Assembly: GCF_048571125.1 (NCBI RefSeq)
Contig: NZ_CP182343.1
Location: forward strand, 806,001-870,000
DNA from: Arcobacter siniprincipis
GTDB lineage: Bacteria; Campylobacterota; Campylobacteria; Campylobacterales; Arcobacteraceae
Length of the DNA: 64,000 nt
Direction of reading: 5' to 3'
Each line of letters opens with the position of its first letter. Position 1 is the stretch's first letter. Positions 17,948 through 26,971 of the stretch are shown here, piece after piece. The notes under the pieces are model-generated. The model worked only from the letters and a program-made list of their open reading frames with translations. It had not been told where the DNA came from and did not search any database. Position numbers and translations under genes: made by a program.

Positions 17948-20596
17948 ATGAGCGAAAAGTATGAACCTTCAATTGTAGAAGATAAATTTTATAAAATATG
18001 GGAAGATAGAGGTTACTTTGAAATAGATGGTAACAAAAACATACAAGAAGATGGGAAGAATTTCTCAATAATGATGCCACCACCAAATGTAACAGGAAGT
18101 TTGCATATTGGTCATGCTTTGACATTTACATTACAAGATGTTATAACTAGATATAAAAGAATGGATGGCTATAAAACATTATGGCAACCAGGAACTGACC
18201 ATGCAGGAATTGCAACACAAAATGTTGTTGAAAAACAATTGTTAGCAGAAGGTACGACAAAAGAAGAAATTGGAAGAGAAAAATTCTTAGAACGAGCTTG
18301 GAAACAAAAAGAGACAAGTGGTGGAAACATAGTTCACCAAATGAGAAAACTAGGAGTTACTCCTGCTTGGAAGCGTGAACGATTTACTATGGATGAGGGT
18401 TTACAAGAAGCAGTTAAAGAGGCTTTCGTATCTTTATACAATGAAGGACATATCACTCAAAATAACTACATGGTAAACTGGTGTACTCATGATGGTGCGT
18501 TATCAGATATTGAAGTTGAGCACGAAGAAGTAAATGGTAAGTTTTATCATATGATTTACAAGTTTGCAGATGGTTCTGGAGAGTTACAAGTTGCAACTAC
18601 AAGACCAGAAACATACTTTGGAGATACGGCAATAATGGTTCATCCTGATGATTCAAGATATACAGGTATTGTAGGAAAAGAAGTTTTACTTCCACTTACA
18701 AATAGAGTTATTAAAGTAATTACAGACTCTTATGTTGATATGGAATTTGGAACAGGTGTCGTTAAAGTTACTCCAGCTCACGATCAAAATGACTACGAAG
18801 TAGGTAAAAGACACGATTTAGAGTTTATCAAAGTATTTGATGAAAAAGGTATTTTAAATGAATACTGTGGAGAATTTGCTGGACTTGAAAGATTGGAAGC
18901 TAGAAAACCAATCGTAGAAAAACTACAAGCTGAAGGTTATATAGTAAAAATAGATGAACATGTTCACCAAGTAGGGCATTGTTATAGATGTAAAAATATT
19001 GTTGAGCCCTTTATCTCTCAACAATGGTTTTTAAGCTCAGATATGGCTCAAGAGTCTATTAGAAAGACAAAAGAGACTACAAAAGAGAGAGCAAAAAGCG
19101 GTGAGCATAATGGAACATTATTTCACCCAGCACATTGGATAAACTCATATACAGCATGGATGGATGAGTTAAGACCTTGGTGTATCTCTAGACAACTTTG
19201 GTGGGGACATAGAATCCCTGTATTTACATGTGATGATTGTGGACATCAATGGGCTGATAAAGCAGATGAGCCAGAAGAATGTCCAAAGTGTAAAAGTAAA
19301 AAATTAACTCAAGACCCAGATGTACTTGATACTTGGTTTTCTTCAGCGCTATGGGCAATGTCACCTTTAGGTTGGGGAAATAATGGAAAACTAGAAGATT
19401 TATATAACTCTACTGATGAAGCAGATTTTTATCCAAATTCTTTGCTAATCACTGGTTTTGATATTATGTTCTTTTGGGTAGCTAGAATGATGATGATGGG
19501 TGAACACTTTAAAAAAGAGTTACCATTTGAAGATATTTATATGCATGCTCTTGTAAGGGATGAACATGGTGCAAAGATGTCAAAATCAAAAGGTAATGTA
19601 ATTGACCCACTTGATATGGTTGAAGAGCACTCTGCTGATATTATTAGATTTACTTTAGCATATTTAGCAGTTCAAGGAAGAGATATAAAATTAGGAGCTA
19701 AAAACTTAGAGCAGTTTAGAAACTTCACAAATAAACTTTACAATGCTTCAAACTTTTTACAACTAAATGTTGATACTTTCCCTGATTTAAAAGATATAGA
19801 AATCAAAACACCACTTGGTATTTATATGCAAAGCAGATTAAGTGATGCAGTTGATGAAGTAAGAGCTACACTTGATACTTTCAAATTCAATGAAGCAGCT
19901 TCTATTCTTTATAAATTTGTATGGAATGAGTTTTGTGATTGGGGTATTGAGTATGCAAAAGCTAGCAAAGATTCAGTTGTAGAACTTGGAGCAATATTTA
20001 AAGAAACACTAAAAATGGTAAGTCCATTTATGCCATTTATTTCTGACTTTTTATATCACAAATTAAGTGGAACTTCTTTAGAAGAGGGGGAATCTTTGAT
20101 GATAACAAACTTCCCTAAAGAAATAGCAAAAAATCAAGAAATGGAAGATATGTTTGCTATCATCGAAGAAGCAATTGTTGCAATAAGAAGAGCAAAAGTT
20201 ATCATAGATATGGGTAATAGTAAAATTGCAAAAGCTTATATCAAACTTGATAAAACTATTGATAAAGATGTAGCAAAACCATTTATAGAAAAACTTAGCA
20301 AGTGTGAAAATATAGAGTTCGTAGATGCAAAACAAGAAAACTCTATAACAGATGTATCTGATAACCTAGAAGTTTACTTACCAACTGGTGAGATCGATAT
20401 GACTCCTATTATTAATAAACTTTCTAAACAAAAAGAAAAATTAGAAAAAGAGATAGCAAAATTATCTGGAATGTTATCAAATGAAAGATTTGTAGCTAAT
20501 GCTCCTTCTAATGTTATAGAAGAGAACAAGGCTGGATTATCTTTGGCTGAAGAAAAGCTTGTTAAAGTTGAGGCTGAATTGAAGTCTTTGAGTTAA
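17948..20596 (+). CDS. valS: Valyl-tRNA synthetase
   Basis: An 882-residue class Ia aminoacyl-tRNA synthetase. The HIGH motif is at residues 53-56 (GSLHIGHA) and KMSKS at 543-547. The CP1 editing domain lies between, with the ATTRPET segment. A zinc-ribbon-like pair (CDDCGHQW and CPKCKSKK) is at about 428-450. The C-terminus is a Leu/Lys/Glu-rich coiled coil (from about residue 815), which binds tRNA in this family. Length and motifs are complete. It is monocistronic with its own promoter and terminator. Confidence 0.97.
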   Translation: MSEKYEPSIVEDKFYKIWEDRGYFEIDGNKNIQEDGKNFSIMMPPPNVTGSLHIGHALTFTLQDVITRYKRMDGYKTLWQPGTDHAGIATQNVVEKQLLAEGTTKEEIGREKFLERAWKQKETSGGNIVHQMRKLGVTPAWKRERFTMDEGLQEAVKEAFVSLYNEGHITQNNYMVNWCTHDGALSDIEVEHEEVNGKFYHMIYKFADGSGELQVATTRPETYFGDTAIMVHPDDSRYTGIVGKEVLLPLTNRVIKVITDSYVDMEFGTGVVKVTPAHDQNDYEVGKRHDLEFIKVFDEKGILNEYCGEFAGLERLEARKPIVEKLQAEGYIVKIDEHVHQVGHCYRCKNIVEPFISQQWFLSSDMAQESIRKTKETTKERAKSGEHNGTLFHPAHWINSYTAWMDELRPWCISRQLWWGHRIPVFTCDDCGHQWADKADEPEECPKCKSKKLTQDPDVLDTWFSSALWAMSPLGWGNNGKLEDLYNSTDEADFYPNSLLITGFDIMFFWVARMMMMGEHFKKELPFEDIYMHALVRDEHGAKMSKSKGNVIDPLDMVEEHSADIIRFTLAYLAVQGRDIKLGAKNLEQFRNFTNKLYNASNFLQLNVDTFPDLKDIEIKTPLGIYMQSRLSDAVDEVRATLDTFKFNEAASILYKFVWNEFCDWGIEYAKASKDSVVELGAIFKETLKMVSPFMPFISDFLYHKLSGTSLEEGESLMITNFPKEIAKNQEMEDMFAIIEEAIVAIRRAKVIIDMGNSKIAKAYIKLDKTIDKDVAKPFIEKLSKCENIEFVDAKQENSITDVSDNLEVYLPTGEIDMTPIINKLSKQKEKLEKEIAKLSGMLSNERFVANAPSNVIEENKAGLSLAEEKLVKVEAELKSLS

Positions 20597-20607
20597 TTAC
20601 TTTTAAT

Positions 20608-20627
20608 GAAGACCTTTATTGGTCTTC
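20608..20627 (+). terminator. Intrinsic terminator after valS
   Basis: A 7-bp GAAGACC/GGTCTTC stem with a TTTATT loop lies 12 bases after the valS stop codon and is followed by a T/C-rich stretch (TCTTCCTT). Confidence 0.65.
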
Positions 20628-20781
20628 TCTTCCTTAAAATAATAATTTTTATGCTAAAATTAAACAATTATTAGAAATATATTATAAAAATAAGAAGAAT
20701 GATAAACTTAAGATATAAAAATTATATGCAGAATATTATCCTAAAAGTTTATAAATTTTTACAACGAAAGATAAACTAACT

Positions 20782-22755
20782 ATGTCTAAAAAGAGTACAA
20801 GCTACAATCAAATTACCGCAAAAATGATATTTATTATTTTATTAATAACTTTGGGACTTGCACTTGCATATATTGAATATATCAAAAGAGATGTTATTGT
20901 TAACCTTGCAAAAGTAGATGCAAAGAAAACAAGCAGATTAGTATTTGAATCAATGTATTCAGCTATGCAAAAAGGGTGGAACAAAGATGATATTCAAGAG
21001 ATTGTTCATAGACTTAACAAAGTAGATAAAAATCTTGAAATTCTTATATATAGAGGAAAAATAGTTGCTAGTATTTTTGGAGATATTGAAAATGATAAAC
21101 TAGTAAGAACTACAGATAGTAGTGTTAAAAATGCTTTTAAAGGAACTGAATCCTTAGATATAATCAACTCAGATCTTATTAAATATTATTTCCCTGTAAT
21201 TGCGAATGATAAGTGTAAATCTTGTCATACCAATTCCGTTTCAGGTGATGTATTAGGTGTTATAAATATAAATTATCCTATAACTGATTTGAAAATATCT
21301 TTTAATGATATGATTGATATATTTTTTATTTTTATTATTGGTTTTACAATTATAATCTTTATACTACTGTTTTTAAATTTTAATAAATATTTACTTTCAC
21401 CTATTAATAATTTTATTAAAACTGCGAATATTATCAAAAAAAGTAGTGATATAAAACAAAGAGTAACAGTAGATTATGATATTAATGAGATACAATCAAT
21501 GCAAGTTATTTTTAATGAAATGCTTGATTCAATTGAGCATCAATTTTATTATGATCATTTGACAGGACTAAAAAACAGAAGAGCTTTATTGGAAGACTTA
21601 GATAATAAAAAAGATTTATTATTTATGATAATCAATATAGATAAATTTGAGCAAATAAATAATCTTTATGGTGATGAAATTGGTGATAAAATACTTTTAA
21701 AATACAAAGAAAAATTCAAAGAACTTCTTCCCTCTACTTCAATTTTATACAAAATGCATGCGGATGAATTTGGTGTAATATCACATGGCTCAATTGACTT
21801 AGAAGAGTTTGAAAATATTGCTTCATATATCATAAGTCAACTAGGTAAGTATGAATTTAAAATATCTGATGAAAAAACTATTTTTATCAATCTTACTATT
21901 GGTATATCTCATGGATCAACTCTTCTTCTTCCAAATGCTGATATGGCACTTAAACTTGCTAAAAAGAATAAGAAAAACTATCTTATTTATACTGATGATA
22001 TGAGAACTTTAAAAGAGTATGAAAATAGATTAAGTTGGACACAAAGACTTATGAGAGCAATTGAAGAAGATAAAATTGTGCCACTATTTCAACCTATTGT
22101 TGATTGTACCACTTTAGAAGTTATTAAGTATGAAGCTCTTATGAGAATAAAAAGTGATGAAGATGATTATATTGTTCCGATACATTTTTTAAATATCTCA
22201 AAAGAAAACAAAATATATTTTAAATTGACCTTGATAATGTTACAAAAAACTTTTGATATTTGTAAGAAAACAAATTATAAATTTTCAATAAATTTGACTA
22301 AAGATGATATGTTAAATGATGAAATTATTAGATTTATAGAAAATGAATTTAAATCATCTGATATTGCTAACAAAATTACATTTGAGATACTTGAGTCTGA
22401 AGGTATTGAAAACTATAATGAAATAATAAATTTTATAACAATTGTAAAAAAATATGGAGCAACAATATCTATAGATGATTTTGGAACAGGATATTCAAAT
22501 TTTGAATATCTAATAAAATTAAATTTTGACTATCTAAAAATAGATGCTAGTATGATAAAAAATATTGACAAAGATGAAAAGGCACAATTAGTAACGAAAA
22601 CAATAGTTGACTTTGCTCAAAAAATTGGTGTGAAGACAATCGCTGAGTTTGTTTCTAGTAAAGATATCTTATCAAAAGTACAAGAATTGGGTATAGACTA
22701 TGCTCAAGGGTATTATTTAGGGGAACCAACTTCTATAAAAGCTCTAAATAAGTAA
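20782..22755 (+). CDS. Heme-c sensor (CxxCH)-HAMP-GGDEF-EAL protein, predicted c-di-GMP phosphodiesterase
   Basis: A 657-residue membrane protein. TM1 is at about residues 14-31, then a periplasmic domain of about 140 residues, TM2 at about 178-200, a HAMP-like linker (about 200-255), GGDEF (260-400) and EAL (420-650). The periplasmic part ends with CKSCH (145-149) followed by GDVLGVININYP, the arrangement of DUF3365/Tll0287-like heme sensors. The GGDEF site is degenerate (KMHADEFGV). The EAL domain keeps YEALMRIK and IDDFGTGYSNF, so it is probably an active phosphodiesterase. Sensing of redox, O2 or NO through a c-type heme is inferred. Confidence 0.88.
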   Translation: MSKKSTSYNQITAKMIFIILLITLGLALAYIEYIKRDVIVNLAKVDAKKTSRLVFESMYSAMQKGWNKDDIQEIVHRLNKVDKNLEILIYRGKIVASIFGDIENDKLVRTTDSSVKNAFKGTESLDIINSDLIKYYFPVIANDKCKSCHTNSVSGDVLGVININYPITDLKISFNDMIDIFFIFIIGFTIIIFILLFLNFNKYLLSPINNFIKTANIIKKSSDIKQRVTVDYDINEIQSMQVIFNEMLDSIEHQFYYDHLTGLKNRRALLEDLDNKKDLLFMIINIDKFEQINNLYGDEIGDKILLKYKEKFKELLPSTSILYKMHADEFGVISHGSIDLEEFENIASYIISQLGKYEFKISDEKTIFINLTIGISHGSTLLLPNADMALKLAKKNKKNYLIYTDDMRTLKEYENRLSWTQRLMRAIEEDKIVPLFQPIVDCTTLEVIKYEALMRIKSDEDDYIVPIHFLNISKENKIYFKLTLIMLQKTFDICKKTNYKFSINLTKDDMLNDEIIRFIENEFKSSDIANKITFEILESEGIENYNEIINFITIVKKYGATISIDDFGTGYSNFEYLIKLNFDYLKIDASMIKNIDKDEKAQLVTKTIVDFAQKIGVKTIAEFVSSKDILSKVQELGIDYAQGYYLGEPTSIKALNK

Positions 22756-22817
22756 TTAGAAACGAAGAATAAACTCTTTAAGGGAGTATAATAAAGAAGA
22801 TTTAACTTCTTTATTAA

Positions 22818-22970
22818 CTAGTGCGATTTTCTTACAACCAATATCATCTTAATATTAATTACAATAAATCTAATGATTTGCCATAAGATACAAGTTCTCA
22901 TAAATCTTACAAATCTACTTGGTTTTGGTGGATAGTATGCTTGCTCATAAGGTTTAGTATTTTTATTCAT
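22818..22970 (-). CDS. Small conserved-looking basic membrane protein (50 aa), unknown
   Basis: A 50-residue reading frame lies 16 bases downstream of the SQR-like gene on the same strand. It starts at ATG (22968-22970) with GGAG about 10 bases upstream. The product begins MNKNTKPYEQAYYPPKPSRF, then has a basic segment and one hydrophobic helix (about residues 27-45, IIRFIVINIKMILVV). It is not recognised as a named family. Tight coupling to the SQR-like gene and a good ribosome site argue that it is translated, perhaps as a membrane anchor or partner of SQR. The function is unknown. Confidence 0.6.
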   Translation of the reverse strand: MNKNTKPYEQAYYPPKPSRFVRFMRTCILWQIIRFIVINIKMILVVRKSH

Positions 22971-22986
22971 AATTATATTTCTCCTA

Positions 22987-24450
22987 TTATTCTGGGATTA
23001 AAGTCCAGCCCGGTTTTAGTTGAGCTTTATATATAAACATATGATGTAACAAATGTTTAATCCAATGTCCTGCTGTTCCTACTTCTCCAAAAGTTGAGTC
23101 TTGGTCTCTTCCTGTTTCTGGATATTTTTCATAGTCTGGAACTACGGGATAAACTGTCATTGCAGCAGCTGTTCCTGTAAAGAAACCTTTACCCGTACTT
23201 GCAACACAAGCAGCACCCATACTACTCATGCTTGCTGTATGTGTAGGAGTAGTTGATTTTCCAGTAATCATATCGCAAATAGAATGTGCAACTGCTTTTC
23301 CCATGATACCACTTGGCATACCCGTTCTTGGTGGTGTTGGAGTTATCATTGTACCATTTGGTGATTTTTGTGGTTTTGAAATAGGGTGAGGAGGTGCAAA
23401 AGCAATACCAACTGCAAAAATATTTTTATAAGTTGGATTTTGTAATGTTTTTGGCCAATCACTAGCTTTCCAATCTTCATATGCTTTTGGAGTATAATCA
23501 GCATCAACTTTTAAAAATCCATTTGGTGCAAAAATTGTATCAGTGATATCACTTCCATCTTTACCATATGCTTTTAATCCAACTCCAGCAAATGGTGGAA
23601 TCAACATAGCTAAATCAAACTCTTGAGAATGGTATTCTCCATTTAATAGTTCGTAATGAGCTAAGCCTTTTTCTATTTTATTTACATGAGCACCTGTAAT
23701 CCAACTAAGTCCTCTTTCTGCATAAATTGATTCAGTAAATACTCTTGAATGTGTTAGGTATCCACCTCTATTGATATGCATTCCTCCCATACCAAAGTCA
23801 CCCAAAGTCTCTTCATTTGATATCCAGACTAGATTGGCATGTTCTCTAACACCTCTTTTTTTAAGAATATGTTCGATATTAAAAATATATTCAAAAGCAG
23901 CACCTTGACAAGTACACATTCCATGTCCTGTCCCTACTAAGATAGTTTGTTTTTCACCTTTTGACATTTTTTCAATGCATTTTTCTAATTCATGATATGC
24001 ATGGACAGCATGATCTGCTGTACAAACTGAAACTGTATTTCCATCAACTTCAGGATCCAATCCAGGTGTTGCAGCAAAATTTAGTTTTGGACCAGTTGCA
24101 TTAATCAAATAATCATAAGTAAGTTCTTCTATTTGTGAAGCTTTATCTTCACTGGTATATTCAATAGTTACATAGGGCTTAAAATTTTCAGTTTTTCCAT
24201 CAGGATGAATAGATAAGGCTTTTGCTTGTTTATATGTAATACCAGCTTTTTTATATATAGGTGCTAAATCAAAAGTTACATCTTCTTTACCCATTTCTCC
24301 TACTCCAACCCAAATATTTGATGGTATCCAATTCCATTTTGAATTTGGTGTAACAACTACAACTTCATGGGATTTCCCAAGCCATTTTGCTGCAAATGAT
24401 GCAGCAGTATGTCCAGATACCCCTCCTCCTAAAACGACAACTCTTGCCAT
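22987..24450 (-). CDS. Sulfide:quinone oxidoreductase-like FAD protein
   Basis: A 487-residue flavoprotein of the SQR/FCSD family, expected to oxidise sulfide and reduce quinone at the membrane. The N-terminal GGGVSGHTAA (residues 8-17) binds FAD. The family cysteines are in GTGHGMCTCQGAAFEY and near VSVCTADHAVHAY. A C-terminal MGAACVASTGKGFF segment adds another Cys. The C-terminus has an amphipathic stretch (HWIKHLLHHMFIYKAQL) suited to membrane binding. The SQR type cannot be assigned safely by eye. A small membrane protein gene follows in the same operon. Confidence 0.85.
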   Translation of the reverse strand: MARVVVLGGGVSGHTAASFAAKWLGKSHEVVVVTPNSKWNWIPSNIWVGVGEMGKEDVTFDLAPIYKKAGITYKQAKALSIHPDGKTENFKPYVTIEYTSEDKASQIEELTYDYLINATGPKLNFAATPGLDPEVDGNTVSVCTADHAVHAYHELEKCIEKMSKGEKQTILVGTGHGMCTCQGAAFEYIFNIEHILKKRGVREHANLVWISNEETLGDFGMGGMHINRGGYLTHSRVFTESIYAERGLSWITGAHVNKIEKGLAHYELLNGEYHSQEFDLAMLIPPFAGVGLKAYGKDGSDITDTIFAPNGFLKVDADYTPKAYEDWKASDWPKTLQNPTYKNIFAVGIAFAPPHPISKPQKSPNGTMITPTPPRTGMPSGIMGKAVAHSICDMITGKSTTPTHTASMSSMGAACVASTGKGFFTGTAAAMTVYPVVPDYEKYPETGRDQDSTFGEVGTAGHWIKHLLHHMFIYKAQLKPGWTLIPE

Positions 24451-24609
24451 AATCTATCCTTATTATAGTATAATGACAAATTCTATATCTTTATAAATTA
24501 TATAAAGCTTAAATTATAAGAATATCTTATTTTAAAATAATTTAATATTTATATAATTTTTAAAAATGTATAATTATAAATACTTATAATTAATTGGAGT
24601 AAAATATTA

Positions 24610-25422
24610 ATGAAAACATCTCTTTTAAGTCATCTATTGAAGGTCTTTATACTTTCAATAATCTCTACAAACCTATATAGTGAGCCTTTAGAATTATCTA
24701 GTTTTATTGTTAGTGATAATCAAAAGACAATTTCAAGTAAATATAATGGATATATAGAAAAAATCTATATTAGTGAAGGTGAATATATTAAAAAAGGAAA
24801 ACTTCTTTTGAAAATAGATTCAAAAGAAATGTCAACTTCAAAATCTCAAACTTTGCTTAGTATTGAACAAGCCAAGTTAAATTTTAATATTGCAAAAAAT
24901 GATTTAGATAAAGCTACAATTGATTTTGATAGATACAAAAGACTTTTTGAAAAACAGATGATTTCAAAAAATGATTTTGAAAATTTTGAACTTAAAAAAA
25001 ATAATCTAGATAAAAATCTACAAATAGCAAAAAAATCTATAAAACAAAGTGAAGATAAACTTCAAGAGATAAATAAAAATCTCAAATATCTAAATATAAG
25101 AGCTTCAAGCGATGGTTTAATAATCAAAAAAAATATCAATGAAGGGGAATTGGCAACAGCTGGTACACCACTTTTAACAATAAGTGATGTTGATAATTTA
25201 AATCTTTATTTAGATGTAGCTGAGAGTGATTTATCAAAATTTAGAGAAAAAGAGAATTTAGATATCTATATTGAATCTCTTAATATAAATCAAAAAGCAA
25301 TAGTAGTAGCGATATTGCCAAGTGTTGATTCTGGGATTAATAGTTTTAGAGTAAAGCTAAGTTTTAAAAGAACAGATAAAAGAGTACTTCCTGGAATGTA
25401 TGCAAAAGTGAGAGTTGAATAA
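24610..25422 (+). CDS. RND efflux periplasmic adaptor (membrane fusion protein)
   Basis: A 270-residue adaptor with a Sec signal peptide (about residues 1-24). A lipoyl/barrel-sandwich half (YNGYIEKIYISEGEYIKKG) is followed by a coiled-coil hairpin (about 75-150), the second barrel half (IRASSDGLIIKKNINEGE) and a short beta-barrel. It links an inner-membrane RND permease to an outer-membrane channel. It is shorter than AcrA-type adaptors and has no lipobox. The split RND permease genes follow directly. No outer-membrane channel gene belongs to this operon. Confidence 0.88.
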   Translation: MKTSLLSHLLKVFILSIISTNLYSEPLELSSFIVSDNQKTISSKYNGYIEKIYISEGEYIKKGKLLLKIDSKEMSTSKSQTLLSIEQAKLNFNIAKNDLDKATIDFDRYKRLFEKQMISKNDFENFELKKNNLDKNLQIAKKSIKQSEDKLQEINKNLKYLNIRASSDGLIIKKNINEGELATAGTPLLTISDVDNLNLYLDVAESDLSKFREKENLDIYIESLNINQKAIVVAILPSVDSGINSFRVKLSFKRTDKRVLPGMYAKVRVE

Positions 25423-25423
25423 G

Positions 25424-26971
25424 ATGGATTACAAATCTATAAAAGTACACAATATTGGTGGACTACTTTCTAAAACTTTTCTACATAACTCTTTAACTCC
25501 CGTAATTGCGGTTTTTATTTTGATTTTAGGATATATAGCACTTACTTTTATGCCAAGGGAAGAAAATCCACAAATGATTGTTTCTGGTGGGAATATTATA
25601 GTTTCACTTCCTGGTGCAACACCTCAAGAAGTGGAAAATGTTATTGTAAAACCAATTGAGAGAAAGATGAAAGAGGTTTTAGGAGTTGAGCATGTTCAAG
25701 GAATAGCAAGACAAGATGTGGGAATAATAAATGTCATGTTTTTTATTGGAGAAGATAAAGAGCAATCAAATCTAAAAATGTATGATAAGATGATGCAAAA
25801 CTTAGATATATTACCACTGGGAGCTAGTCAACCGCTTATAAAACCTCTTGATATTGATACTGATATTCCTATTTACTCTATTGCTTTTTATTCTAAAAAT
25901 AATAAAATTAGTCAAGCAGATTTATATGAAAAAGTAAAACAGTTACAACAAAAATTTAATGCTATAGAAAATATAGCACAAGCTAATATTATTGGTGGAC
26001 ATAAAAAACAATTTAATATTTTACTTGATACCAATAAACTAAATCGTTACAATTTAACAATCAATGACGTAAAACAAGCCCTTAGTGCTATTATAATTAA
26101 TTCTCCCCAGTTAAAAAAAGCTAGGGGAAATGAGATAAGAATTGGAAGTATAAAAAATGTACTTCAATCTATAAATGATGTTCAAAATATAATTATTCCC
26201 GCAAGTAATACAATTGTATATTTAAAAGATATAGCTACTATAAGTGATGGGGTTGACTTTCAAAACTATAAAAAAGTAGAAATAAATCTAAAAGATAAAA
26301 ATCTTTATCCACAAGTTACACTAACCCTATCTAAATTAAAAGGTTCAAATGCCGTTGTAATAGCTGATGAAGTAACTGAAAGATTATCTGAAATGAGAAG
26401 TGAATTTGAAAAAGAGGGAATAAATTACACTATTACAAGAAATGATGGTGAGAGAGCAAATGATGCTGTAACTGAACTTATGTTTCACCTTTTGATTTCA
26501 GTTGTTATTATTATTTTATTATTGATATTTGTGCTTGGTTGGAAAGAGGCTATGATTGTAACTTTTACCATTCCTGCTATTTTTGCGATTACTCTTTTTG
26601 TAGCATATTTAGGTGATCAGACAATAAATAGAATTACTCTGTTTGCTTTTCTTTTATCCCTTGGACTTTTAGTTGATGATGCTATTGTTGTGGTAGAAAA
26701 TATTCATAGACATTTTCATAAAGAAGATAGTAAAAATAAAACAAATGAAGAGATTATGGTAGAAGCAACTGATGAAATTGGAGCTTCTACAAATATAGCA
26801 ACAATAGCAATTATTCTAACAATGGTACCTATGGCATTTGTAGGACAAATGATGGGACAATTTATGAGACCAATTCCTCTAAATGTACCAGTAGCGATGG
26901 CTGCTTCACTTATAATAGCATATATTTTTACCCCATATTTTGCAAATAAAATATTAAAAAGAGGAAAATAA
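25424..26971 (+). CDS. RND efflux permease, N-terminal half (split gene)
   Basis: Encodes TM1, the first large periplasmic loop and TM2-TM6 of an HAE1-type RND pump. ALTFMPREENPQ follows TM1, and TM4 carries the proton-relay pair in LGLLVDDAIVVVENI. The product ends right after TM6 (YFANKILKRGK). The ATG at 25424 is preferred over an upstream TTG at 25415, which overlaps the adaptor gene; this gives 515 residues. The stop overlaps the start of the C-terminal half as TAATG, so both halves are probably co-translated and assemble together. Confidence 0.88.
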   Translation: MDYKSIKVHNIGGLLSKTFLHNSLTPVIAVFILILGYIALTFMPREENPQMIVSGGNIIVSLPGATPQEVENVIVKPIERKMKEVLGVEHVQGIARQDVGIINVMFFIGEDKEQSNLKMYDKMMQNLDILPLGASQPLIKPLDIDTDIPIYSIAFYSKNNKISQADLYEKVKQLQQKFNAIENIAQANIIGGHKKQFNILLDTNKLNRYNLTINDVKQALSAIIINSPQLKKARGNEIRIGSIKNVLQSINDVQNIIIPASNTIVYLKDIATISDGVDFQNYKKVEINLKDKNLYPQVTLTLSKLKGSNAVVIADEVTERLSEMRSEFEKEGINYTITRNDGERANDAVTELMFHLLISVVIIILLLIFVLGWKEAMIVTFTIPAIFAITLFVAYLGDQTINRITLFAFLLSLGLLVDDAIVVVENIHRHFHKEDSKNKTNEEIMVEATDEIGASTNIATIAIILTMVPMAFVGQMMGQFMRPIPLNVPVAMAASLIIAYIFTPYFANKILKRGK

